In this document: in pieces, positions 53,415 through 61,481 of the stretch
Numbering within the stretch: position 1 is the first letter of the stretch
Layout of the letters: every line of letters begins with the position of its first letter
NCBI RefSeq assembly: GCF_019801465.1
Contig: NZ_JAHVJA010000002.1
Span: forward strand, 558,001 to 622,000
Direction of reading: 5' to 3'
Length of the DNA: 64,000 nucleotides
From: Leisingera daeponensis
GTDB taxonomy: Bacteria > Pseudomonadota > Alphaproteobacteria > Rhodobacterales > Rhodobacteraceae
Translations under genes and position numbers: made by a program
The notes under the pieces: model-generated
Seen by the model: only the letters and a program-made list of their open reading frames with translations
The model's database searches: none
Told to the model about the DNA's origin: nothing

Positions 53415-54375
53415 CGTCTCGACGCCGCAAGAGAAGCCGATAGCAGATCCGCTCTGGGTTCCCATACTCACCCACTATCAAGCCAACGCGCCCTCGCGCC
53501 TCGACCCAGAGTGTGCCGCGGATCACATCGCCCAGATCGCGCCGCACGTCCGTCAATTGCTGATCGCCGGCACCACTGGCGACGGCTGGTCCATGCCGCA
53601 GGCGTTGCTTGCCGACTGGCTCGATCTTCTACGCTCTGAAGACATGCCGCGCGGGCAAAAGCTGATGCTCGGCGTGCTTGAGCCGAACACCGAGGCGGTG
53701 GTGGCGCGGGCGCGCTGGATTGAGGGCCAGATCGGCAAGCGCCCATTGTCAGGCGAGGTCGTCGCGTTGACCATCTGCCCGCCGGTCGATCCGGCGGCGA
53801 CCCAGGAGCGCATCCTCTCGCACTTTGAGCGTGTAATGGAGGCCACCGAGCTGCCACTGGCAGTCTACCAACTGCCGCAGGTCACCGGATGCACCCTGTC
53901 AGCCGAAAGCTTTGACAAGCTAGTGGAAAGCGGCCGCATCGCCTTCTTCAAGGACACCAGCGGAACCGACGCAATCATTTCCGAAAGTCTGCGGGCGTCA
54001 GAAGTGACCATGCTACGCGGCGCCGAAGGTGACTATGCCCGTTGGATCGCGCCGGAGGGGCCCTACGACGGGTGGCTGCTTAGCACCGCGAACGGCCTTG
54101 CCCCCGAACTGCGGCAGATCGAGCGGGCCGTTCGACAAGGGGACAGGCAGCGGGCGCAAGCTTTAAGTGGTACACTGACCGAGGTCGTTGAAAGCCTTTT
54201 CGAGATTGCAAGCCGCTGGCCGTCCGAAAACACATTTGCGCTTGCCAATCGCGGCGTGGACGTAATTAGGCGGGGGGGAGCCGCCAAACACTTGAGCGGC
54301 ACCGGGTCTCCAATTGACCAGGACCTGCTGAAAGAAACTAGAGTTCTTTTGCGCTCTAAGCTTATGCCCCATTGA
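53404..54375 (+). CDS. DapA-family (dihydrodipicolinate synthase/aldolase) protein
   Basis: A 323-aa class I lyase. GTTGD at 56-60 binds the pyruvyl carboxylate, Y155 (VYQLPQVTG) is the proton shuttle and K183 (FFKDTSG) is the Schiff-base lysine. Known relatives cleave or dehydrate 2-keto-3-deoxy sugar acids or make dihydrodipicolinate. Position at the end of a catabolic operon with an IlvD-type dehydratase and an enolase-superfamily enzyme favours a keto-deoxy acid aldolase or dehydratase. Start is ATG 53404 or the adjacent ATG 53407; GGGGAG precedes both. Confidence 0.88.
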   Translation: MMANVSTPQEKPIADPLWVPILTHYQANAPSRLDPECAADHIAQIAPHVRQLLIAGTTGDGWSMPQALLADWLDLLRSEDMPRGQKLMLGVLEPNTEAVVARARWIEGQIGKRPLSGEVVALTICPPVDPAATQERILSHFERVMEATELPLAVYQLPQVTGCTLSAESFDKLVESGRIAFFKDTSGTDAIISESLRASEVTMLRGAEGDYARWIAPEGPYDGWLLSTANGLAPELRQIERAVRQGDRQRAQALSGTLTEVVESLFEIASRWPSENTFALANRGVDVIRRGGAAKHLSGTGSPIDQDLLKETRVLLRSKLMPH

Positions 54376-54486
54376 TTTCAGCCGGGCTACATAATTCACC
54401 GCGTGTAACAGAGCGGTGAATTATTTCTTACTCTCACTGGCTGAGCGAAGTTCGTCTACTGCCCCCGCCCCGAAATTCGAACACTG

Positions 54487-54731
54487 CTGCACCGCTTCGA
54501 CTTCCTCGACTGTACACAGTATTGTCCTGATCGGAAGGTCGGGAACGAGCAAAAGCCTTATCGCCACCGCCACCGGCGTGCAAACCATTGAGCACCATCG
54601 CAAATAAGTCCGCTTTTTCTAGACCGTCAAGCTGGTCAACGCCTTTGAACAGAAAAAGCCGCCGGCAAGGCGGGCGAGATTGTCGAAAGCCTACTGAGAA
54701 CCGATTTGGCGGTCCGTGATGAGTTGGCCTA
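54487..54731 (+). pseudogene. istB: Relic of an IS21-family IstB ATPase gene
   Basis: Pieces of IstB can be read in changing frames: LHRFDFLD (54487-54510), then IVLIGRSGTSKSLIATATGV and QTIEHHRK (decayed from the usual GTGKTHLA P-loop, ending at the TAA 54605-54607), then VKLVNAFEQKK, then AGKAGEIVESLLRTDLAV. At least two frameshifts and stop codons separate them. The rest of the IS (istA, terminal repeats) was not found. Confidence 0.65.
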
Positions 54732-55288
54732 AGCGTTCATGTCCCCCTCATTCAACACGTGCGCCGATCAGTCGCTCTTTACGGAGACCGACATGATCAC
54801 CTGTCAATGGAAATTGAGCTGGCCAAAGCTGCTCACCACCAGCGGCACCAAAAGCGCGCAGACCGCAGGAGAACGCCTGTTTGCTGTCTTGCTAATCGTC
54901 GCTTTCCCCTGCTCAGGAATCAAAGCCTCTGGCACACCCGGCACGGTTCACGAGGACTGCGCCGGTAGGTCGCCGGTGAAGAAGAAGCGGCAAGAAGATC
55001 TGAATAGCCCCCATAGAATCGCCCAGCGCAATGCACCAAACCAGTGTCAAGGCGTGCTTAGGCATTGGAATTTCATATACGACCCGAACAAAAAGAACAC
55101 TCTGTGTTTCGTCTAACGGCAACCCTTCCCTTCTTGAAGCCACGAACAACAGGCAGAACAACTAAGATTATATTTCAAAACCTTAGGAACTTCAGGCGTT
55201 ACAGCACTTTTTCCGCGCCTAAGCCCGCCTACGTCCCCTCGAAGGACACATGCCAAGTTTCTCCTGCGTCAAAACACAGGAGCAAACC
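54732..55288. other. Stretch with no recognisable gene
   Basis: Several short open frames exist but none has a family resemblance I can support. Sequence style is irregular and may be further IS debris. No tRNA or clear repeat is seen. Confidence 0.5.
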
Positions 55289-55489
55289 ATGCATGCAAGC
55301 CTTCAACTGCGAACCGACCACTTGGTTCCAATCGCCAATACGGTACGCCTAAGAAGCAACGCTCGTCGCAGGATAGAAGACACAGGCCGAAGACAGGAGT
55401 GTCGCAGCCCGGGTTACCGGACCTCAGCCAGAAAAGTATTTCGGACCATAGTCGCCCTCAACCGATCATCTTTCGAGGTGCGCTCATGA
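55289..55489 (+). CDS. Small hypothetical protein coupled to the primase-like gene
   Basis: A 66-aa basic protein starting MHASLQLRTDHLVPIANTVR. ATG 55289 has a strong ribosome site (CACAGGAG). The stop TGA (55487-55489) overlaps the next start as ATGA, the usual sign of coupling. No family is recognised. The alternative is a leader peptide whose only job is to open the next start. Confidence 0.4.
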   Translation: MHASLQLRTDHLVPIANTVRLRSNARRRIEDTGRRQECRSPGYRTSARKVFRTIVALNRSSFEVRS

Positions 55490-56358
55490 GAACCGCGCAA
55501 GACATCACAAAGGCGCTGGGCGGGAAATGGTACGGTCGTTACGGCACTGCCCCTTGCCCTGTTTGCCAGCAGGATGCCGACAAGTCTCACAACGCGCTTA
55601 CGATAAGCGACGGCGACTATCGTCTCCTGATGCATTGCAAGAAGTCCAATTGCGCCTTCAAGGATTTGGCGGTTGCCTGCGGGCTCGATTGGCAACGTTC
55701 AAAACCCGCATCGGCACAGTCTAATGCGTCACGCCGCCTCCCGAAACCCACTTACGATCGTTATGCAAAGAAGGCTTGGCACGAAGGCTGCTCGATTACC
55801 GGCACGCCCGCAGAAACCTACCTCCGCGTGGCTCGCGGCCTGAAAGGACCTTATCCGGACAGCTTGCGATTTCATCCCTCTCTTTGGCTTGGCCCCCTGC
55901 GTCGCAATCTGCCCGCCATGATCGCACGTATCGACGGGGGCTCGGGCTTCTCTATCAACCGGACATTCCTCCGCCCTGACGGTCATGGGAAAGCAGATAT
56001 TGGCAAAGGCTTGCAAAAAGCGCGCCTGGGAACCACCGAAGGGGGACACGTCAGACTCTCGGACGGTGGAGGCACCCTGGTCGTTGCCGAGGGCATTGAG
56101 TCAGCCATGTCGTATCTTCAGTTCTGCAGGCCGCCCGCAGCGATGACGTGGGCCTCACTAGGCACAGCGGCAATGAGCAGCCTGAACCTCCCGCCCGAAC
56201 CTAAGACGCTTATCATAGCAGCCGACGGAGACCGGGAAGGACACGCCGCCGCCCTCACACTGGAAGCGCGTGCAGCAGACCTCGGATGGGAGGTGGAGAT
56301 CGACGCCGCGCCCTCCGGTCTGGATTGGAACGACGTGCTCCTGCGAACGCAGACCTGA
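55486..56358 (+). CDS. Toprim-domain primase-like protein of a mobile element
   Basis: A 290-aa protein. A zinc ribbon at the start has C24, C27, C51 and C56 (PCPVC and HCKKSNC). A Toprim domain lies toward the C-terminus: the acidic TLVVAEGIESAMS and the DxD motif IIAADGDREGHAAA. This layout is common in plasmid, phage and integrative-element primases. It heads a run of element genes ending in a serine recombinase. ATG 55486 has GAGG upstream; the in-frame upstream start 55399 has no site. Confidence 0.82.
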   Translation: MRTAQDITKALGGKWYGRYGTAPCPVCQQDADKSHNALTISDGDYRLLMHCKKSNCAFKDLAVACGLDWQRSKPASAQSNASRRLPKPTYDRYAKKAWHEGCSITGTPAETYLRVARGLKGPYPDSLRFHPSLWLGPLRRNLPAMIARIDGGSGFSINRTFLRPDGHGKADIGKGLQKARLGTTEGGHVRLSDGGGTLVVAEGIESAMSYLQFCRPPAAMTWASLGTAAMSSLNLPPEPKTLIIAADGDREGHAAALTLEARAADLGWEVEIDAAPSGLDWNDVLLRTQT

Positions 56359-56420
56359 GAGTGCTTTCGCCTCATCCCCCCTCACCTGTCTCTCCCCTTC
56401 CACTGAAAAGGAGACCAAAT

Positions 56421-56768
56421 ATGTCTTACTCGGCAATGCAATGGGCATTCGAGCAAACCGATCTCAACACGACGACAAAGCTCATTCTGATCGGCCTAGC
56501 CTATCACAGAAACGACAAGGACTACCGATGCTACCCCAGCCAGTCCCTTCTGGCCAAGGAGGTGGGCGTTTCGGTTTCCACGATCAACAAAGGGTTGCAC
56601 GCGCTAGAACAGCGAGAGCTCATATCCCGTATGCGGCACTGTCACCCCGGCCACGGAGGAAGCATTTCGTCGTCTTACACCTTCCCGGCTTTAGACGGAC
56701 CCCATGCAGCTGAGCGGCACACCCCCTATCAACGGCGCCTAACCGCCCTGCGCCCCATCAACCAATAA
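56421..56768 (+). CDS. Helix-turn-helix protein (replication-initiator-like wHTH)
   Basis: A 115-aa protein. The winged helix is YPSQSLLAKEVGVSVSTINK, then GLHALEQRELI at about residues 42-72, the pattern of phage and plasmid HTH_36-type proteins (NTTTKLILIGLAYHRNDKDY is the typical lead-in). An AAAGGAG ribosome site precedes ATG 56421. It may control the element or start its replication. Confidence 0.75.
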   Translation: MSYSAMQWAFEQTDLNTTTKLILIGLAYHRNDKDYRCYPSQSLLAKEVGVSVSTINKGLHALEQRELISRMRHCHPGHGGSISSSYTFPALDGPHAAERHTPYQRRLTALRPINQ

Positions 56769-56788
56769 ACAGGGGAGGAAACAGGGAA

Positions 56789-57298
56789 ATGAACAAGACC
56801 GTAAAAAGAAGCGCCGCGAAAGAAGAAGGTGCGCTCCGAAAAAAAGCTGATGCGCCTGGATCTGCGAACACTTCCGAAAAGGACTGCGCGGACTGCCAAT
56901 CTGCGATTGCGCCTTCCTCTTTCACGGAAAAATGCGCCTCAAGCATGGGGGCCGGAGATGGCACCCAGAGCGCAGTGCCTCACAGCCCGCCTTTTGGGTC
57001 CTTCCGTGGCACTTCCCTATGCGGGGGGCGAAAGCGCGCGAACTCGCTAGTTCCAGCGATTTTTTTTGGGTGCGCACCCGGGTTCGCAGGTGCGCACACA
57101 CTCTGGTGCGCACCTATGCAAAACGATCTCGGGTATCAAACCCGCCGAGCGGTTGGTCCACTCACTTCCATTTTGCGGCACCGCATATCCCGCCGGTCCG
57201 TCGCAGATTTCGCGACCTCAATCCAGCAGCTCTCGAAGCGGCTCCGATTGGAACGGACTGTCCGCCTCTTCTCCCCTGTGCGGAGCATCGACCGATGA
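56789..57298 (+). CDS. Doubtful open frame, 169 aa
   Basis: It has a good ribosome site (GGGGAGGAAAC), and its stop overlaps the start at 57295 as ATGA. The N-terminal KKADAPGSANTSEKD region is ordinary, but the C-terminal half runs through the GTGCGCAC repeats and has a composition unlike a folded protein. It may be real only in its first part, or be chance. Confidence 0.25.
   Translation: MNKTVKRSAAKEEGALRKKADAPGSANTSEKDCADCQSAIAPSSFTEKCASSMGAGDGTQSAVPHSPPFGSFRGTSLCGGRKRANSLVPAIFFGCAPGFAGAHTLWCAPMQNDLGYQTRRAVGPLTSILRHRISRRSVADFATSIQQLSKRLRLERTVRLFSPVRSIDR
57070..57113. repeat. Three copies of the palindrome GTGCGCAC
   Basis: Perfect 8-bp palindromes at 57070-57077, 57090-57097 and 57106-57113, with centre spacings of 20 and 16 bp. 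They follow a T-run (57060-57067). They could bind an element-encoded regulator or mark a recombination region. Confidence 0.7.
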
Positions 57299-57486
57299 AG
57301 CGTCCTAACCCTATCTCTCCTGGCCACCTCGCACCTCACGAGCGTTTGCATGAGCTCTGCCGCTTGCTGGCGCTGGGCGTCCTGCGGCTCCGCCTGCGCA
57401 ATAGCGACCAATATGAGACACGCAACGGGAAGAGAGATCGTTCGACTACACAAAGCCTCGCCGACGAGCAGCACTGGCATGGCTAG
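57295..57486 (+). CDS. Small conserved protein of recombinase modules
   Basis: A 63-aa protein beginning MKRPNPISPGHLAPHERLHE with LCRLLALGVLRLRLRNSD. I recall short proteins of this pattern just upstream of DUF2924-recombinase gene pairs in alphaproteobacteria. Function unknown. Stop is 15 nt before the DUF2924 start. Confidence 0.55.
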   Translation: MKRPNPISPGHLAPHERLHELCRLLALGVLRLRLRNSDQYETRNGKRDRSTTQSLADEQHWHG

Positions 57487-57501
57487 ACTGGAGAACCGAA
57501 A

Positions 57502-57945
57502 ATGACCGACACAATCCCTGCGCGTCTCGCCGCGCTGAAGACAACCCCGACGCCGGAATTGAAGGCGCAGTGGCGCACCCTGTTTGACAGCGAACCGCCA
57601 GCATTTAATCGCCGCTATCTCGAGAGCCGGTTGGCCTACCGCATCCAGGAGCTGGCCTATGGAGGCCTCAAGTCCCAGACCATCCGTCGGCTGGAGCGGA
57701 TCGGTAATGACCTCGACGGCGGTGACCGCAAGAAGAGCCGCGTCCGCGCGAACCTCAAACCCATCGTCGGCACGCGGCTTGTGCGCGAATGGCAGGGTGT
57801 CGAGCACGTTGTCACGGTCACCACCGACGGGTTTGAATGGCAGGGCAGACCCTACAAGTCCCTCTCCGCCATCGCCCGCGGCATCGCCGGCACTCGATGG
57901 AACGGCTGGGTGTTCTTTGGCCTCAAGAGCCGGAGGAGCGCATGA
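57502..57945 (+). CDS. DUF2924 protein
   Basis: A 147-aa protein of DUF2924: PAFNRRYLESRLAYRIQELA, RLVREWQGVEHVVTV and GFEWQGRPYKSLSAIARGIA are its hallmarks. This domain is a habitual partner of large serine recombinases in alphaproteobacterial elements and may help recombination; its role is unproven. Overlaps the recombinase start by 4 nt (ATGA). Confidence 0.88.
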   Translation: MTDTIPARLAALKTTPTPELKAQWRTLFDSEPPAFNRRYLESRLAYRIQELAYGGLKSQTIRRLERIGNDLDGGDRKKSRVRANLKPIVGTRLVREWQGVEHVVTVTTDGFEWQGRPYKSLSAIARGIAGTRWNGWVFFGLKSRRSA

Positions 57946-59252
57946 TCGAGCCTTCTCCGCGAAAACTTCGTTGCGCGATCTACACCCGGAAGTCCTCCGA
58001 AGAAGGGCTAGAACAGGAGTTCAACTCCCTCCACGCACAGCGCGAAGCCTGCGAGGCTTACATCGCCAGTCAACGCTCCGAGGGCTGGGTCCTTCTTCGT
58101 GACCACTACGACGATGGAGGTATCTCCGGGGGCACCTTAGATCGCCCTGCCCTGCACCGCCTTCTGCAGGACATCGAGGACGGGCTGATCGATGTCGTGG
58201 TCGTCTACAAGATTGACCGCCTTAGCCGTGCACTCACGGACTTCACCAAGCTGGTAGAGGTCTTCGATCGGACCGGAGTGACCTTTGTCAGCGTGACGCA
58301 ATCCTTCAACACCACGACATCCATGGGACGGCTGACATTAAATATCCTGCTCAGCTTCGCCCAGTTTGAACGTGAGGTCACCGCCGAACGCATTCGAGAC
58401 AAATTCGCCGCCAGCCGAAAAAAAGGCATCTGGATGGGGGGCATGACGCCCTACGGCTATCGCGTTGAGAACCGCAAGCTTGTTCCAGACGGCGAGCATG
58501 TCGAACACGTCCGCTGGATCTTCGAACGGTTCATAGAGATCGGCTCGGGAACAGAGCTGGCCCGCGAAGTTTGTAAGCGTGGCATTCGCACGCCAAAGGG
58601 CAACCGGATCGACAAGAAATTCATCTATCGCTTGCTGAACAACCGCACCTATATCGGCGAAGTTGCCTACAAAGGGAACGTTTATCCCGGCGAGCATGAC
58701 GCGATCATCGATCGTACGACCTGGGACAAGGTCCATGCGATCCTTCAGGAAAGCCCGAGAAAGCGTGCGGCCCGAACCCGTGCCGAGACCCCCGCACCGC
58801 TGAAGGGACTGTTGTATGGCCCTGACGGCGCCGCATTCTCGCCGTCCCATACGCGGAAAGGCGCAAGGCTCTACCGATACTACGTGAGCCAAACCGTTCT
58901 GAAGCATGGCGCCGGCACGTGTCCCATAGGTCGTGTCCCCGCGGGAGAGATCGAGGCCGCGGTCATCGAGCACCTTCGCAAGGTGTTCCGCCAACCCGAG
59001 ATCATCGCGGGGACTTGGAAAGCTGCAAAGACGCGGGATGGGGCCGTATCCGAGGCCGAGGCTCGTACGGCACTCCAGCAGCTCGATCCACTTTGGGATG
59101 AGCTCTTCCCGACCGAGCAGGCCCGTATCCTGGCGCTGTTGGTCGAGCGGATAGACATTGGCCCGGAGGGCCTGAACATCCGTCTCCGGATCAACGGGCT
59201 AACCTGTCTCGCCCGCGAGATGTTGTCTGGCGACAACGGAGTAGCGGCATGA
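57942..59252 (+). CDS. Large serine recombinase
   Basis: A 436-aa site-specific recombinase. The N-terminal resolvase domain has the nucleophile S18 or S19 in AIYTRKSSEEG, and VVYKIDRLSRALTDF and LNILLSFAQFEREVTAERI. A recombinase domain follows (TPYGYRVENRKL, NRTYIGEVAYKG), then the zinc-ribbon region, where one expected pair is weak (GAGTCPIGRVPA). It probably integrates or excises the element. Overlaps its neighbours on both sides by 4 nt. Confidence 0.93.
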   Translation: MIEPSPRKLRCAIYTRKSSEEGLEQEFNSLHAQREACEAYIASQRSEGWVLLRDHYDDGGISGGTLDRPALHRLLQDIEDGLIDVVVVYKIDRLSRALTDFTKLVEVFDRTGVTFVSVTQSFNTTTSMGRLTLNILLSFAQFEREVTAERIRDKFAASRKKGIWMGGMTPYGYRVENRKLVPDGEHVEHVRWIFERFIEIGSGTELAREVCKRGIRTPKGNRIDKKFIYRLLNNRTYIGEVAYKGNVYPGEHDAIIDRTTWDKVHAILQESPRKRAARTRAETPAPLKGLLYGPDGAAFSPSHTRKGARLYRYYVSQTVLKHGAGTCPIGRVPAGEIEAAVIEHLRKVFRQPEIIAGTWKAAKTRDGAVSEAEARTALQQLDPLWDELFPTEQARILALLVERIDIGPEGLNIRLRINGLTCLAREMLSGDNGVAA

Positions 59253-59650
59253 GCCAACTCCGCGCCTCCCCCGAAACCCTGACCGTCCATGTGCCATTCC
59301 GATTGAAAAAGCGCGGCGGGCGAAAGGAAATACAACTCCCAGCGGATGCACCGCCGCAACCGGCGACCGACAACGCACTCATAAAGGCGCTGGGCAGAGC
59401 GTTTCGGTGGAAACGGATGTTGGACACTGGCGACTTCACAACCATCAATGAACTCGCCCGTCACGAGAACATCGCCCCCTCCTACATGACGCGCGTACTC
59501 CGCCTCACTCTGCTGGCCCCTGACATCGTCGAGGCCATCCTGGACGGCCGACAGGGCCCAGAGGCCACTTTGGCGCGGCTAATGCAACCATTCCCCCTGG
59601 AGTGGTGCGAGCAGGCGGACCACTTCAGTCAGTTGGGTGCGACGCTTTGA
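59249..59650 (+). CDS. Helix-turn-helix protein downstream of the recombinase
   Basis: A 133-aa protein. After a basic start (KKRGGRKEIQLP), a ParB/KorB-like helix-turn-helix is seen: TTINELARHENIAPSYMTRV with LRLTLLAPDIVEAILDGRQ. It commonly trails DUF2924-recombinase pairs and may act in directionality or partition; inferred. Starts inside the recombinase stop (ATGA). Confidence 0.8.
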   Translation: MSQLRASPETLTVHVPFRLKKRGGRKEIQLPADAPPQPATDNALIKALGRAFRWKRMLDTGDFTTINELARHENIAPSYMTRVLRLTLLAPDIVEAILDGRQGPEATLARLMQPFPLEWCEQADHFSQLGATL

Positions 59651-59782
59651 GAACATTCCACCCTACTGTCGCTCCTGTTCGTGCCCTCACTCTTCGGCGT
59701 GATCGAGGCGCTGCGACATCGCTACGGATGCGGAACGCAGTCCACGTCCAAGCCAGGAGGCGCGGCTTGTTGGCGTGCTCCG

Positions 59783-61330
59783 TCACTTGCGGCCGAGGCC
59801 CAGCGCATACCGCAGTTCCCTGATGTGATGCGCCGGTTCCAGTTTGCCGGTCTTCTTGTCGGTTTCGCGTCTAATGTCCGTGCCGCCTTTCATTTTCCAA
59901 TAGGAATTGTGGGTCATTACGCGGCGGCGGTGGTTCGGGTCGCGCGCTCCAGTCTCCGGCACCAGTTGCGGCATCACAGCGATGTCGCGGATGCCGCAAA
60001 AATGCCCCTCGCCCTTGCCGATCCCGAATACCGATCCCAGCGGGCCGGAGATTAGGTCACCGGTCACCACGGCCTTGTGCGGCGAATAGATATTGGTCCA
60101 GCGAGTGTAGCCGAAGACCGCGGCATGATGCGGCCAGCGCGGCATCTTGACCTCGCTGGAAAGGTCGTCCTTTTCCTCGTCGGTCAGCTTGCCGATGCCG
60201 GCGATGGCGCCACGGCGGAAGGTGAAATGACACAGTTTGGTTTCGCCGTCATATTCGAGCGTTGGCGGGCAGGTCGCCAGCAGGCGTTCCTTCTTCCGGG
60301 CGTCGAGGTCTTCGCGGCTTTCGGCAAGCAGGAATTCAGCGTGGGTCAGCGGCGAGCCGAGGGTCACGAAATCGGTGACCTGCCAGGTGGCGCCAAGCTG
60401 GTTCAGCTCCTCTCGGGCGGCGTCCTGTAGCTGCTGGTAGCGCTCTGGTGTCAGCTTTTCGGGGAGTTCGCCAAGTGACGAGAGACCCAGTCGGTGGCGG
60501 ACGGCATCTTCGAGCGCGGCGCGGGCCGGCTGCCTTGTATCTGCGTCTAACTCCTTGCGCAGTCCACGGCAGTTATAGGCGAAGCAGACTGACAGGATGT
60601 CATAGGCCACGATCGTGCCCAGCGAATGGGCCACAACGATGATCCGGTCGAAATGCGGCTCTTCGGGATGGGTCGTGTCCCGCTGGGCGATCAGCGCATT
60701 CAGGAAATCCACGCCCGTGCGGCGGATTTCCTCGCGCCGGGCGATGTTGGGCGGGTCGGCCTTGGTGTAGCGGACCACGTCGCCGAAGCGCGCGACCATG
60801 ACGTTGGCCACCACCCAAGCGGTGGCCGCGCTGACCCCGGCCATCAGCAGCGACCATGCCGGCGCGACGGTTGCGTCCGGCGCCTTAGGCCAGGCCGCCC
60901 AGATTGCCAACCCAGCGATGACCAGCGTGATGATCCATAGTACGATCCATGCCGTGCGCACGTTGCGGGGCACACGGGTGAACGGGTTGCGAAACAGCAG
61001 GCCGAATATCCAGTCGCGGACCTGTTCCCAGGTGGTGCCGTGGACCAGATGCGCCCAGTAGAATTCGAAGAAGTCGGTGTAGTAGCCGTTGTTGCCCTTC
61101 TCGGTGGTGATCCGGCGGGTTTCGTACAGACCGGTGTGGTCGTCCGGACGGGTCCATGTCGGGTTCGTCGAGCGTTTCTCATCGTCGCCCTGAACCGGAC
61201 GGTCCCTGTCGATGACATTCGGGTTCTCGCGCCAGACGGAGTCCACGAAGCCGCGCACGGTCTCCATCGGGACCTGTTCGCCCATGCCGTGCATGATTAC
61301 CACGGCCTGCCGCAACTGTTTCTTGGTCAT
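59783..61330 (-). CDS. Membrane-anchored alpha/beta hydrolase-like protein
   Basis: A 515-aa protein. It begins with a basic segment and VVIMHGMGEQV (the HGMGEQ oxyanion-type loop). Two transmembrane helices are at about 127-147 and 159-180. The nucleophile elbow is VAHSLGTIVAYD with S236. DFVTLGSPLTHAEF is a lipase-like core strand, and a candidate histidine lies in the C-terminal third (H452 region). It could attack lipids, esters or signals. ATG 61330 follows GGGGCGG; the in-frame ATG 61354 is also possible. It is divergent from the HNH-ATPase operon across 151 nt, so it may belong to the same system. Confidence 0.75.
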   Translation of the reverse strand: MTKKQLRQAVVIMHGMGEQVPMETVRGFVDSVWRENPNVIDRDRPVQGDDEKRSTNPTWTRPDDHTGLYETRRITTEKGNNGYYTDFFEFYWAHLVHGTTWEQVRDWIFGLLFRNPFTRVPRNVRTAWIVLWIITLVIAGLAIWAAWPKAPDATVAPAWSLLMAGVSAATAWVVANVMVARFGDVVRYTKADPPNIARREEIRRTGVDFLNALIAQRDTTHPEEPHFDRIIVVAHSLGTIVAYDILSVCFAYNCRGLRKELDADTRQPARAALEDAVRHRLGLSSLGELPEKLTPERYQQLQDAAREELNQLGATWQVTDFVTLGSPLTHAEFLLAESREDLDARKKERLLATCPPTLEYDGETKLCHFTFRRGAIAGIGKLTDEEKDDLSSEVKMPRWPHHAAVFGYTRWTNIYSPHKAVVTGDLISGPLGSVFGIGKGEGHFCGIRDIAVMPQLVPETGARDPNHRRRVMTHNSYWKMKGGTDIRRETDKKTGKLEPAHHIRELRYALGLGRK

Positions 61331-61481
61331 CGTCACCGCCCCGCTGAAATACAATCCTGAAATCCATTAGCAGAGTGAACTGCTGCGGCGATCCCGTCAA
61401 AAGCGAAGCCGATTTTGTGCTTTTACTTGCGAAAACCCCCTTCAATAGGGTCAATTCAAGCAAATCCCGTTTGGATAGCCC
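61331..61481. promoter_or_regulatory. Divergent promoter region of the hydrolase and HNH-ATPase genes
   Basis: A relatively AT-rich 151-nt spacer (around TTTTGTGCTTTTACTTGCG, 61412-61430). Promoters for both directions must lie here, but boxes are not clear. CCCCCTTCAATAGGG (61437-61451) has a short CCC/GGG dyad. Confidence 0.4.

Noticed and set aside
54732-55288. Short frames at 54739-55116 and 54913-55161 as genes
   Set aside because: No ribosome site or family pattern is convincing and they lie in IS debris.
57060-57113. Replication origin based on the GTGCGCAC repeats
   Set aside because: Only three copies, with unequal spacing and no clear initiator gene or AT-rich unwinding region beside them.
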